From Bullera alba (taxonomy: Eukaryota; Basidiomycota; Tremellomycetes; Tremellales; Bulleraceae), in assembly GCA_001600095.1 (NCBI GenBank), contig BCIX01000002.1, positions 2,604,001-2,668,000 of the forward strand: DNA of 64,000 bases, given 5' to 3'. Positions 1 to 12,500 of this stretch are shown here, one piece after another. Numbering within the stretch: position 1 is the first letter of the stretch; every line of letters starts with the position of its first letter. The notes under the pieces are model-generated. The model had not been told where the DNA came from, ran no database searches, and saw only the letters and a list, made by a program, of their open reading frames with translations. The position numbers were made by a program, and so were the translations under genes.

Positions 1-1011
1 CTTGGGGCCGTCCGCGTCGGGGTCTTCGCGATCGAGGTCGGGATCGTAGTCATCCAGGGAAAGGTCGTCCATGTCGTCCATGGCGTCGAGATCCGCATCG
101 GAATACCATCCATATCTTTTGCCATCAAATTTGGCTGGTTCCGTGTCCTTCCAGTGCCACCGTTTGGATGTGGTGTACGCGACAGCATGGCAGTTGAGCG
201 AAATTTTGGAGTCCTTGACGATCTCCAGCCGACCATGATACAGCTCGCGACCGTCTTTCTTGAAGCTCTGGATATGAAGCACGTCTTGCTGTCTTGACCT
301 CCATGAATATCTATCTTTTCTGAGCCAGATGGCTTGAAGACACGGGGCACAGTCGAGTTGTGTGACCAGAGTCCTTGAAAGCCCTCCCGACGTAGTTCTC
401 GACGGCCTGCTTCCGAAGTTCCGAGCTTCCGGTGACTCGCCATCTTCTTCATCTTCCCATGCCGGCACATAATATGAGTCTTGCGGGCTCGAGATCAAAT
501 GAAGCTCAAGATATGAGGGATGAGCGACCACGCATTGCGGTCGGAAAGCCTGATGATCGTCAGTCTAAAGCGCACAAGATGAGCGAATCGGAGGGAGACT
601 TACCCAGCAGCTGATTTGGAGTAGCTTGAGATTGGGGAGCGGGGTTACCATGTTCTTTAGATCTGCAGGCCTCAATTGGCTGACGTGAGGCGTACCGACG
701 TCGAGGATGATCGATTCGAGATTGGTGCAACGGGAGAGCGCCTGGATAGTCTTCGACACTTCAAATCCTTCAACGTTAAAGCCAATCGATTCGTCGAAGT
801 AAATGTTGAAGTCGCGCAAGGATGGACACTTCGGCAAAAGGGCCCGTAGTAGGTCGATATAATGACCCGATGGACTGAGATAGATCGTAGCCACCTTGTT
901 CAATAAGGGCCAGGGTACAAGTTCGGCGTGCCCCTCAAAGTACTTTTCGAGCGAGCGGCCGTGTTCCAACGCCAAGCAGGGCTTCGGGCATACGCGTCCG
1001 GATGGAAGCAT
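1..1011 (-). CDS. F-box/LRR-family tandem copy lacking its F-box, partial at left edge
   Basis: Two exons are visible on the minus strand, 604-1011 and 1-549, with a GTAAGT...CAG intron between them (550-603). The frame stays open to the window edge, so the 3' end is missing. The protein aligns along its length with the C-terminal two thirds of the neighbouring copy at 900-2393. Both share an LPNL..L.. CW block before the intron, a Q/RCV..HPSYxxLHL block just after it, and an IQSFK.xxRxLYH block later. It ends in a very acidic Asp-rich stretch. No F-box or convincing start codon precedes it: the first ATG (1009-1011) lies inside the last coding bases of the upstream copy in another frame. This looks like a partial tandem duplication. 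The LRR-like nature is inferred from Leu spacing only, and function is unknown. Confidence 0.5.
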
Positions 1012-2393
1012 AGAGGGAACGTGGCCGACTTCGAATCAAGTCGACAGTGATACAGGGTGCGATCGCCGTTCTTGAAGCTCTGGATGCGAAACATGTTTTC
1101 GATTGATCCAGCGGTCCAGTCTGGATATGTGTCGTGGTCGACAATGATGATGGTGAGGCGTGGGGACCTATCAAGTTGATCCACAAGGGTCGAGGACAAT
1201 TTGCCTGATGTGGTCGAGGAAGGCATACTTCCGAAGTGCCGCCCGTCTATCATCTCCGTGATCTCCCTATGGTCATCTATCGACAGACCAGACAAATCGC
1301 TTTCTGGGTGCGTGACGAGGTGAAGTGTCTCATAACTAGGGTGACAGGGCACACAGCGAGGGTGGAGGATCTGACTTTCGTCAGTCTCGGATATCTTTAG
1401 GTGATCAGCGATAGACAACTCACCCAGCAATGTACTTTAAGCCAAAGCAGGTTGGGCAGATGGTCTCGTAAAGCTGGCCATCGATGGGGCGACATGTCCA
1501 TGAGAGGAGCTTCAGCCGCCTCAATGGTGATATCCTGCAAGCTTGAGCATTCGAAAAGCGTACGAAGAGAAGACGCGCCTTGCTCTTCGCGCCATGACTG
1601 GTCCTCGATTCCCAAGGATTCCAGATACAAATGGAAATAAAGCAAGGATGAGCATAAAGGAACGATTGCACCGACTATGTGGTGGAAATCACCGGTCGTT
1701 TCGATAAGCAAATGCTGCAGGCTGTCCAGCCTTGGCCATAGGGTAGGCTCGGCGATAAACCCCTGTCCTTCCATAAATCCGGTCAACTGCAGCACAACTA
1801 ATTTTGGCATCATCCGCAGAACACTTGGAAGTGTGATTGACCAACTTCGATCGAGGTGGAATCTTGAGCCCGGTGAGCTGAGGAAATGGCTGCAGAGTGC
1901 AGATTAGGTGAGCCATGTACGTCGACGAGCACTCTCCAATATCACCATGTGTTTGGCATTCGGCGTCTTGGTGCAATATCCTGAGGGTGGGCGCGAGGGC
2001 TTTCAGCACGGCGATGGTGTCTTATACTGCATAGGTGGAGAAGAAAAGAGTGGCCTTTTGAATCAATCTAGCTCGGTGAGGTCGCCGGTCGAGGATTTTG
2101 CGAAGGCCTCTCCACTGTGATCGGCACTGTTCTTCAACACCGGCAAGGACCTCTGGGCTGAGCACATCGTCTTCCCATATCGCAGCCGGAGCGGTCACTG
2201 ATACACAGGACCAGATGAACTTCTCTGTAATCGATTCCCACTCGCGGTTGACCAGAGATAGTGACTTTGCGTCGTCCTGGTCGAGGAAGGAGGCGATGAC
2301 CGATTTGACCTCCAAGGGTAGTCTTGAACTCAACCCGGTAGCAGTAGCAGAGCTGGTGGAGGCGGCGAAAAGCGACGGGACAGTCCCAGACAT
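900..2393 (-). pseudogene. F-box/LRR-like protein gene with internal stop and frameshift
   Basis: ATG at 2391-2393 opens a reading frame with an F-box near residues 22-60 (LPLEVKSVIASFLDQDD, then SLVNREW). Reading continues well, but an in-frame TAA at 2022-2024 separates the segment ending FFSTYA from DTIAVLKALAPTLRIL, which continues in the same frame and looks like the same protein. Near 1855 the frame must shift by one base to join LTGLK to the LRR-like block containing SVLRMMPKLVVLQLTG. A normal intron (1371-1423, GTGAGT...TCAG) then leads to the last exon, ending at 900-902. No spliceable intron removes either lesion; the candidates are far too short or break the frame. The F-box family links substrates to SCF ubiquitin ligases; here the copy is probably dead. 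A sequencing error is the alternative. Confidence 0.65.
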
Positions 2394-2688
2394 GACCCCG
2401 TAACCGTAATTCGGATTGGCGGCTCCCCAGGTCGTTCGCCGATGTAGTGTAGTCGCTGGGCGAAGGCGACTGCTAACGCTAAACAGGAGACGAGCTACCC
2501 GCTCACGCCTTCCGACTTCTAAAATGTTGACGAGGCAGGTGACGGAATCAGATTTTGAACTCGGCTAAAAGGCGGACCGAGATCACCATGACCGATGACC
2601 GACGGTCCGACGTGTCACCAAGTCACTAGTGTTCTTTGTTGTAAGTAACGCTCATGTCGGACAGACCAACCAGAGGTCTGATGAGCTG
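2394..2688. promoter_or_regulatory. Divergent intergenic region, F-box pseudogene / RING-CH gene
   Basis: About 295 bases between two divergently transcribed genes. A GTAAGT...CCAG segment at 2641-2673 could be a short 5' UTR intron of the RING-CH gene, but at about 33 nt it is shorter than the other introns here. No other site was recognised. Confidence 0.3.
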
Positions 2689-4305
2689 ATGGGCATGATG
2701 AGCGGGACCAGCAATCACGCCGAAATCCTGTCGGCCGACATCACCAACCATACGACATCTGCACGTGGATCTACGCTATATGACGACGACGACGAGCTGG
2801 CGGTGGAGGCATCTATCCCGTCTTCACCCACAACACGACCAGGTGAAGGCCTGGGCGAATATAACTCTACTAGGGGCAAGGATGTACTAGAAGGAGGATT
2901 GTCACCAGCTGTAGGAGCACATGGTGCTGAAGGCGAAGTCAAGCCCGACATCGACATGGATGGCAATCTTGGCGAGGGTCTGGCGGATGAACGACAATGT
3001 CGGATCTGCTTCAGTGGAGCAGAGGAAGGACCTACAATGGGGAAGCTCATATCACCGTGTCTCTGCTCAGGCAGCATGAGAGTGAGTTGATTGGCATCGA
3101 GATTCGATACAACGATAGCTAATACTTTGCAGTACGTTCACGGTATGTGTCGCCCTACACTTATGGAGTGAGCTTCCTAATGATCTACACAGTCAATTGC
3201 ATCAACACCTGGAGAGGCAAAGGGACGAATGCTGTGAGTTGGTCCTATTGTGCTCCGGCAAAGTGATGGATCTCTGCTGATACGTCTCCTCGTAGAAAGC
3301 CTTTATGGGTGAGCCCGTCGACAGAGCTGCAATTAGAGACGAGCTGATTTGACTCAGAGTGCCCTCAATGTCATCACCACTACATGTTAAGGAGTGAGTG
3401 GACTTCAAACCTAAAATGGTTGCGTACATAGCTGAGAGAACGCAGGGACCCTTGTATCGGGACTGGCCTCATCGCAGCCCTTACTGTTTGCGCTGTCGTC
3501 CTTGCTCTTCACAATATTCACATTACTTGCCGGCTCGATCCTTCATTTCACATTGGTTCACTCTAGCAAGACGCGGAGGAGCATACTCTCGGCAAAGACC
3601 ATGTTCGATATTATGGACGGCGATGACGACAACAGCAGCTACTTCTTGATCAACGGAGGGGGCACTATCATTTACGACATCTTCATCGGCGCCATTCAGA
3701 CGTTCACCGGCTTGGCTTTGACCTTCGCAGACAAGCTCAACGACGCTTCTCAGGGTCTTCCTGGTCCTTTGGCAGAAGTCATCTTCCACGTTGGAGTACG
3801 GTTCATCCTCGGCATAGCCGTCCTAGGATCATTATCGTTCGCGTCGCTCCTGATGTCGATCAGTCTCTTTGGCCCGCTTCAGATGCTCAACGGGATGAGA
3901 GGACTCGGCTTCTTCGGCAACATAGGTCGGCGAAGGGTTGCCCGTGGTGGCGAGAATGGTGGTGGCGCAGTCGGTCAGCTCATGGTCATCATGATGGTGA
4001 TTATTGGCACCGCCAATACGCTGAGGAGTGTGTATGGTTTGGTCAATTCGCTCGTTCAACGACTCTTGATCTACGTCGAGGCACAAATACTGGAAGTGAA
4101 TCCCGACGAGGTCCGGAAGGCCAAGGAGGAAGAGAGGAGTCGGGATACTTGGCCTAAGCGGTGGATGAGGGAGCAGCGGTGGAAGACTAGGAGAGGGTGG
4201 TACGAGCTGGTCGTTCGGTGTCTTGCAGCAGCAAGGGGCAAAGCGAGGATAGCTTGGGAGAATGTCAAAGCGAGACTCAATCACGATGTGGTGGAGCTTG
4301 ATTGA
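2689..4305 (+). CDS. RING-CH (MARCH-type) multi-spanning membrane E3 ubiquitin ligase
   Basis: Spliced model: 2689-3081, 3133-3142, 3193-3233, 3296-3308, 3358-3393, 3446-4305 (450 aa). Exons 2 and 4 are only 10 and 13 nt, yet the frame and the zinc motif are correct only if both are included. The spliced RING-CH domain (about residues 104-160) has CRIC, CLCSGSMRYVHVNCINTW and ECPQC, giving the C4HC3 order of the MARCH/Doa10 class, which transfers ubiquitin to membrane proteins. The last exon encodes at least three hydrophobic stretches (starting PLLFALSSLL, FILGIAVLGSL and GQLMVIMMVI) and a charged C-terminus. The N-terminus is acidic and disordered. I chose ATG 2689, the first ATG in the frame; 2695 or 2698 are alternatives. 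The localisation (ER or endosome) is not shown by the sequence. Confidence 0.85.
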
Positions 4306-5392
4306 GGAGTGTTAGGTGTCGGGCGTCGCCAGTGTAGCTAGTCATTCCATACGAGATCATGTATCAGCTAGAGCAGAAAAGGTCAATCGTTCTAAGGCCT
4401 GGTGCGCAAATTCGCAGCTCAGCCCCGCACCCTTCACCACCTAATCGACACCTTTGCGCCCTCTCGAAAATCTGATCTGAACGGCCCAATCTTTCTCTTC
4501 TTTGCATGCGTTCTTTCCTTTACTTTGCTCACTACTACTACTAACCCCTTCAACAATTTCACTGCCTCGATCAAGCCTCGACCAGCCTCGACCACCCTCT
4601 GTCTCCTCATCGACAGGACATGCAGCTCTAGATGCGCAGCTAACAGCTTACGGACTTACACGCCATCTCCGCCCCCCAAGCGATCGCACGCGTCGACGCG
4701 TATTTTTTCCCTCCTCCCCCGCTCCTCATTTTCACCTGTGCGAAAGGCGTGTGAGCGGGGAGATGTCTTGCTCTGCTGATCCTCCTCTTCGAGATCGACG
4801 GCGAGAGCCCGAGACGAGCGAAAGCCGAGCCAACTGTTTATGCAATCCTGATTCTAGACCCGAAGAAGGCCTCATTTGGTAATGGCTCACCTCTCTCAAG
4901 CGAGAAATGCCGTGCAGCTTGCCTAATCGAAGAATAGAATGTGCGGCTAATCGCAGAGTCTAAATGGGGGAACATCGCTGAACGTCGATATCAACGTCCC
5001 ATCACTGCGACCGTCTCTAGACCACGCTACCACTATCAACGTGGAGCCACCACCTCTGTGCCGCAACCTTCCTACAATAGTTCCGTATCTGGATTTTGGT
5101 CGATAGCCCGGAATATCGACCTGGACCGCGACAGACCGCGACTCATCTCGTTTCGGATACGGAGATTTGTTTACACATGAAACCCTCACTGCGCAACTAG
5201 TTCTATATTCGCAACTGGTCGACCGACCCTCACCCTCTACTTGTATCATCCAGGTTATTCCTCAGTCTGTCCACCGTTTGGCTCCAACTGTACCCACATC
5301 GCTTGGCGTCGAGATACCCAGACTTCCACCTTCGCCAGTACTCTACGGAAGATCGAGGTGACTACCTCGCGTAGAGACTGGACCAAATCGAA
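4306..5392. other. Intergenic region and probable long pyrimidine-rich 5' leader of the KRE6-like gene
   Basis: No supported gene in about 1.1 kb. The stretch from about 4430 to 4730 and again around 5220-5390 is C/T-rich, as in leaders of highly expressed basidiomycete genes, and holds an ACT microsatellite at 4531-4542. Open frames here have no coding-like composition. Confidence 0.35.
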
Positions 5393-8300
5393 ATGCCGCC
5401 CAAATATCCCTTTGCTCGCAACCATCCCGCCAATGTCGCCAGCAATGACCCGTCCAGCTCGACAACGACCCCACGTAGGAATCAGGTCGATGATCGGCCC
5501 ATCGTCGTCAGCGCGTCGGGAATCGAGCAAAAGTCACCGGGAGTAGGTCTCACCGCCGACTCGCCTAGCACCCTACGTTCCCGTATCCCTTCACCCCGTA
5601 ACCCTCTCGCTGGGTTCACCAACAATTCATCCTCGTACCCTTCCCCGTCGACAGTATTGCAGCAAGGCAAGAGCCGACTTCTCAGTCTGGGAAAGAAGAA
5701 GAAGAATAGCGAAAATGGCAGAGGATGGATGAGAGTGGACACAGAATCGCCGACAAAGGACACCACGCCCTTGACCGGCTCGAGGAATGGCGGACCTAGC
5801 TCTGGCGGCATATCGATACCTCGCTACAATGCTCGAGGGTATCCAATCAAAGAAACGGATAAGGGGAATGGGCAGTCTGAGTCGGGACACTCTATAGCGG
5901 CGTCATCATCCTCGCATACGGCAGGAGTCGATGGGGAATCGGGCAGACCACCTCAGAGGGATAGACGGCCTCTTCCGCAAGCTCCGGATACCGGCGTGAA
6001 TGGGCTATATGGCTCTTACCCACCAGCACAAAATGGCTATAGCTACTCTCAGCCATATTCGCCGTACGACCCGTCTCCATCTGGCGACTACACGCCCAGT
6101 ATCTATGCCGAGTCGGCATTCTCGGTTGCGAGTTATATCAGCGAAGGCAGTATGACCCACTTCAAGAAGTACGACGCGTTGAAGGAGAACTATTCGAGTT
6201 ACAGTATATCGAGTAAAGGCGGACCTAGGCATCTGGGAGAGATGGTGAGTCTATTCAGCTCGTCTGGCTCGGGAGGGATTATCAACTGATATTCGGATTC
6301 TCTCAGTTCCACTTACCCGCAGATCCTACCACTTGGTCGTATGCTGGACCTGAGGCCGACGACGACTTTCACGATCCAGACATTGTCCCCGGGAAAAAGG
6401 TCAGACGGTCTCATTGTAGCTGATGTTGCAAGCTGACAAATTGGCTCCTCGTAGTCTCGAGTATGGTATAATCTGCTATCGGTCAGAGGGGCATCAAATA
6501 TAGGCTGCCTGGCGCTCTTGTTCATCATGCTTGTCATGCTATTGTGAGCTCGCCGACTTGCCTAGATAGGAGACCTCACGCTGACTGCTCCTGTAGTGCC
6601 GGGTACCCTGTCATCACCTACTATACATCTTCTCGATTCCGTACAAATGGTGGATACAATTTGGGAGGAATAAAGTGAGTAAGGTGATGTTCACGATGCG
6701 CTCTGCTAACTCCAAGACAGTGCTACGGGACAGATACCCAACATAGGCCCTTTCCAGCTCATTGACCGCGATACGCCACAAGAGGCGTACTCGTTCACTA
6801 GCATGGAGACTGGCGAGACATGGGACCTGATATTCTCGGACGAGTTCAACAATGATGGCAGAACGTTCTGGGACGGTGAGTTGCGGGTTGTAACAGCCAC
6901 TTGTGAAGAGCAAGTCTTCAGACGATATGCTGACAGAGTCCAGGCGATGATCCATATTGGCAAGCTGTGGATCTGCATTACTGGGCGACGAATAATCTGG
7001 AGTGGTGAGCTTCAGATTCGTTGTGGACGATACAGGAGGACTGTCTGAGCTGACTCGACACTCTAGGTATGACCCTCGTATGATCACAACCAAAGACGGA
7101 TCTTTACGCATTACGCTCACGAACATGGTGACGAACAACATGAATTACACTGGAGGCAGTGAGTGCATAGGTGGAGGGGTAAGCTTTGTCTGACCTTGGC
7201 TTGTCAGTGATGTCGACCTGGAATCGGTTCTGCTTTACTGGTTAGTCGAAACAACGTCCGTTACGAAAGATGGGCTAAAAGGTTTGACTTAGGCGGCTAT
7301 GTCGAAGCGTCAGTCCGGCTGCCTGGTAGCTCGACTGTCTACGGGTGAGTGTCAAGCAACGCAAGATCATGAACACAAGCTGAGCTTCTCCCCAGACTCT
7401 GGCCGGCCATATGGTCCATGGGCAACCTCGGTCGAGCGGGATACGGAGGTACTCTAGATGGTATGTGGCCATACTCTTACGACTCTTGCGACGTCGGCAC
7501 CCTCCCGAATCAAACTATGAACGGTCTCCCGGAGATCGCAACGACAAGTGGACCTCAGCAATTCGACGGTTCCCTCTCGTATCTCCCCGGGCAGCGGTTG
7601 TCCAGGTGTACTTGTCATAGTGACACTACTCATCCTGGTCCCAAATTGAACGACGGGACATTCGTCGGCAGAGCAGCCCCTGAAATCGACATGATTGAGG
7701 CAGTCGTGAGTATGATCGTCATTCTCGTGGGGCGAGCTAACGAGGATAGGTGAATCACGATACTCTCGAGGGAGAAGTCTCGCTGTCAGGACAGTGGGCT
7801 CCATTCAATCCAAACTACTATGTGAGTAGTCCTCCCATTACACGTCCTTGATGATATGCTTACGCCTCCCAGTTCATCAACAACTCTAAGACATACGAGA
7901 TCTACGACACACAAAACGTCATCATAAACAGTTACCAAGGTGAGTGCAGCGTCGACATAGCACGTCGAGTTTATATCGTGCTCAAATGGAACTATAGGCG
8001 GTGTATACCAGCAGGCAACATCGGGCTTGGGTGTCACAGATCAAGTGAGTTAGATCACATCTTACCCGCTCACTTGCCTTCTTTGCTGACACACTTGACA
8101 GAATTGCTAGTACGTCACGGTCTTCAATCGATCATAAAATCGCACATTCTGACCTCTTTATAGCGAGCACGGAACAGGGTGCTTCTCTAAGTATGGCTTC
8201 GAATATCAGCCAGGAAGGTGAGCGCCCTTGGGTCTCTCGGCAGGGAACAGCAGCTCACTCGTCTAGGGATGACGGGTACATCACCTGGGTCAGCAATGCC

Positions 8301-8971
8301 AAGAAAGCGTGGACCGTCCGCTCAGGAGGTCAGTGACATGATCAGCTGTACGCATTCCGATTCACTCTAGCTGACTATCGCTTTAGCTATGGGACCCAAT
8401 ACCGAAGCGGGAGTTGGTCAAAGGCTCGTCTCGGAAGAGCCGATGTACCTGATCATGAACCTGGGTATCTCCGAGAACTTTGGCGCCGTCGAGTAAGTGA
8501 ATCTATCGGCACCAGGGGATCATACTGACGATCTGCAGCTACGAAGGTCTGATGGAACTATGGCCGGTGCAGTGAGTATGGACTCCGGGGTAGAAACAGA
8601 TGATAAGCTGATTTTGGGCCTCAGTATGGACGTGGACTACGTTCGTGTTTACCGTGCGTGGTTTATGAGAAAGCCTCAGAACGAGCCCTTATTGACCCAT
8701 CGCAGAGGATCCCAAGAAACGAAACATCGGCTGCGACCCAGCGGACCACCCTACGGCCGCTTACATCGAGCAGTGAGTAGTAGCCATCAGCTCACCTCCA
8801 AGCCAATACTGAGTGACCGTCATGAACAGCTTTGCCGAAGCGTACTCAAACCCGAATATCGTGAGTGTCCCGTCAGCTGCAAGGACCCCGTACTGATCAT
8901 CTTCTTAGACTACATACGAGCAAGTGCCCAACTCCGTCTGGCCAAAGAATACGCTGGTCGATCAGTGCTAG
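5393..8971 (+). CDS. KRE6: KRE6/SKN1-family beta-glucan synthesis-associated protein (GH16 fold)
   Basis: Twenty-two exons: 5393-6244, 6307-6399, 6455-6543, 6597-6674, 6721-6875, 6944-7004, 7067-7158, 7208-7240, 7293-7344, 7396-7705, 7750-7821, 7873-7939, 7998-8044, 8102-8109, 8164-8217, 8267-8328, 8387-8492, 8539-8571, 8625-8653, 8706-8772, 8830-8860, 8909-8971 (817 aa). Exon 14 has only 8 nt. The layout is that of the family: a Ser/Pro-rich cytosolic tail of about 330 residues, one membrane segment ([20 protein letters not shown]), then a lumenal GH16-type domain. Family signatures are [30 protein letters not shown] and the catalytic-type EIDMIE (about E598, D600, E603), and the end contains IDYVRVYQDP-like VDYVRVYQDP and a WPKN tail. 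Kre6/Skn1 proteins act in the ER/Golgi in beta-1,6-glucan assembly. KRE6 and SKN1 cannot be told apart here. Confidence 0.95.
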
Positions 8972-9504
8972 ACGGCGTCAACCGGCTCCACGGATTCGAT
9001 GACCAGTGTTGATCTTTTGTCAAAGCATCTTACAACCTGTATCAAAATAGCATGCAAATCATCCTGCGCGTTTACTTCATGGTACGCTGAGATTGTGGCT
9101 CGAGGAAGTGGTCTGTGGACATTTGGCTGATCGCCAATACTGCCAGCCGCCAGTCTCATCAGGGACGATTCCGGGTGCCGAGCTAGCTCCTTCGTTGTTG
9201 TCGTCTACTGTGCTCGACCGCATTCTCTCTTTCACTGGAGGAACTGAAGTGTTTGGATGCTCCCGTTACCAGGCCGCCATCGTCGTTCATGATTGCATTC
9301 GTATCGTGTTCGACCTGGAAGCGTCTATGTGTATGCTATTTTTCGATCCTTACTCGTTCCCCAGAGTCGGGAAATCGATTCATGTACAATCCAACCCAAT
9401 CCGATCCGTGTTCTGAAAATTCAGTAATATGCTATAGGACAAGGGAAAAAGATTCTATATCCCTGTCGATTGAACCCCGAACCACGACACCATTGCGACA
9501 TCCG
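8972..9504. other. Convergent 3' intergenic region, KRE6-like gene / ACC1
   Basis: The 3' ends of two convergent genes face each other over about 530 bases. I see no gene, RNA or strong hairpin; probably 3' UTRs. Confidence 0.3.
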
Positions 9505-12500
9505 CTAGGCCTGACCGTTGGCCAATTGCTCCAGCAATGATGCCTTCTCCTGTGGGGAGAGAGTGTCGAGAATTCGTTTGAAGCCAGAGAATACACCCTC
9601 CTGGTTCGATGTGCTACGTTGTCGCGTCAGTATCGGTCTTCCTATCTGATGTAGAGGTGACTCACGCCCAAGCCGAGATCTGGTCGGCGCAGAACTCGTC
9701 CTTGACGGCCTGGACAAACGCCTCGACCTCGTCACCAGACTTCTCGATGAAACCAGCGACCTCGACATCCGACGACAGCTCGGTTGGGACAAACGACTGG
9801 AGCAGTGTCTGTCTCTCTGGGTATGTAAGGTTGGGGTTGGCAGTCGCGAGTTTTCGCATGATTCGCTGAGAGCAAGAGGTCAATATGCAGTCGCATATAT
9901 GGGCAGGATGGGATACTCACAACTTCGGACAGCTTTCTTCGGAGACACCAGTAGATGGCCCTTCGCGAGTTCTCCCAGTCACAGGGGATGCAATCACCCT
10001 TGGCCTTCATTCGTCCACTTCGGTCGTCTAGGTAGTTCGTCAGCATCAACTCGTATGTAGCCTGCACTTCAACTCACGCAGATCGGCAAACTCGAGGGCA
10101 ACAGACTGGTAGGCTGGTGCAAGGTGTTTCTCCCTTGCCTCCAACTTGGCGGTAGCAGCCGTCTTCTCCTCAGTCGATGCGTTGGCGTTTTCGACGGCCT
10201 TCTTGAGCTGAGCGTATTCTGGGTCGAGTCGAGCCATCGTAGCCTGCACCTTTGGCTTTCTGTATTTCACTATTGGCCGTTAGCGCTAGACTTGCAGGGA
10301 TAGATTATCCAAGACTCACCCTCGACAATACCCTCTGGCTCCAAGACACCACCTCGCGACTCGTTGTCGACGTACATGGTCATGTGCTCGGGGTTGATGC
10401 TAGGGTCCAAGACGACCCAAGCACCACCTCGCAGCTCTCCGTTGGGGACCAGGTACACGACGACAGGGTGCTTGTAACTGCTCAGTCCGTCGACGATCTT
10501 GGCACCCTCCTTGAGGATGGCCTGGGCCATGTCCGACATTCCTCCAGAGAATCCTCGGAAGTTGGCGAAGATAATCAATGGCAGACCTTCCCTGTTGGCG
10601 TCCTCGATAGCAGTAGCCGTCTTTCTCGAACTGTCTGGGAACCAGACGGTACCGGCGAGCGAGACTCGGCTCTCGGTAGACGACTCGTTGGCAGGATCGG
10701 CAGGGTCGACTCGCTCAATGCTCCTCGTCTCGGCGGCGATGACAGCGACGGGGATACCGTTCATTCGTCCTCGACCGGTAACGATGGTCTGTGCCCATCC
10801 GCCTAGAAGGTCATCAGTACTTGCCCACCCATGCAGCTCGCATCACTTACCCATCGTCTCGAAGAAACTGCCATTGTCCAGGATACCACTCTTCCACGTA
10901 GGCGTTCCGTCGACGTCCTCGTTGACACCACCTAGGAACCATCGAGGGTCGTATGGACCCTTGGGCGGCTTGTAGTCGACGTTTCGGTCCCATGGGTCGC
11001 CAGTGGGCAGGATGGGGATAGCTCGACCTCGACGTTCTAATAGTTGGTCAGCAGCTGAACTTGACCTAGCCTGTCCAGTTCTAGGCTTACCTGGGATGAA
11101 CATGAGGTAGTTGACGATCTGCAAGGCTCCGTCCAAATCGCTGGCGGCGGTCAAGTGGGAGATACCGTTCTTGTACATGATCTAGAAAGGGTCAGCTTGG
11201 TACTACGACTCCTGACAACTCATCACTCACCTGGGGACCACCCAATTGGATGTTGGACGTGTACACCTCCTTACCCAGGACCTTGTTGATAGCCTGAGCA
11301 CCAGTGAGGATGATTGGCTGACCCTCGACCTGAACAACTCGCTGACCGAGTCGGACGAGGTAGGCACCGATACCGACTGATCGAGCAGTGACCATGGAGA
11401 TGGTGAAAATGTCATCGTAGGCTCTCGAGGTCTCACCGGCAATGAGACCGGAGCCTCGCAAACACTCCACACCGAGTCCATCTTTGAGACCGATGATCGA
11501 GGTGAGCTGGTGTCGTCGCTCTCCGTTGACCTCGATCTCGTTGGTGATGACACTGCCGGGACCCATGTCGTTGAGCTTCTCGAGGTTCTCCGGTGTGAGG
11601 TACAGGTACTCAAAGCCCTTCTCCGGTTTACCGACTTCCTTCCAAGCGACATCGAAGAGACCCATGACTTCCTCTGCGAGACCGATTCGAGCACCAGAGT
11701 TGGCAGAGAGGTACACTCGTGGCAAGCCGTGCTTTCGGGCGTACTGGGTAGCCTTGTAGAAGTAGTCGTCTTCGATAGGACCGAACGATCCGATCTGGTA
11801 GGTGATATCGTTGGAGATGACCACAACTCGTCGGCCCTTGCTGTACTCTGGCGTCTTCATGGTGAAGACCCAAGCGACCATACCGCAGGTGTTGAGTCCC
11901 GGAGCACGGTTGACTTCGGTCATCTCACCAGCCTCGTCGAGAACCAGCTCAGTCGCAGTGAGGATCTCGGCTGGCATCTTGACGTGAGGCAGGTAGGTCG
12001 TGAGCTGCCTCCATGCCTTCTCGACAGCTTGTCTGAAGAGGTCGGGGAAGTCGTAGACGTAGGTGGTGCCGATGACGTGAGCCTGGTATCGTCGGGGCTG
12101 GAGCGACTCCTTCGTCGAGTAGGGGAAGTTGACGGGTTGCAGGTGGAATTGACCCTGGTCTCCGATCGATTTAAGGATCGCAACACCCTTCTCGTTGGTG
12201 ACCTCCTGGTAGGCCTCGAACTTGACCACGAATCCAGAGACGTTCTCGATGAACGCTCGGATGGGCAGGACGTTGCCTTCGTCGTCCTCGATGACGACTC
12301 GGATCTCGGCTTGAGTGACTCGCAGTCGCCAGAGTCGTTTACCGTGTCTCTCGATGAATCCAGCAAGAGCCTCTTGAACATCATCGAAAGTGACGTTGAG
12401 CGAGTAGACGCAGTTGACGCTGATGTGGTTGCAGTCGGCCTGTCGGTACTCGGACGAGACGACCTCGAGAGTGTCCAGAATATCACCAACCAATCGATCC

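Noticed and set aside
4402..4882. Two overlapping open frames of about 125 aa upstream of the KRE6-like gene
   Set aside because: The region is C/T-rich and overlapping frames give Ser/Pro/Arg/Leu-rich low-complexity products. It fits a leader or promoter better.
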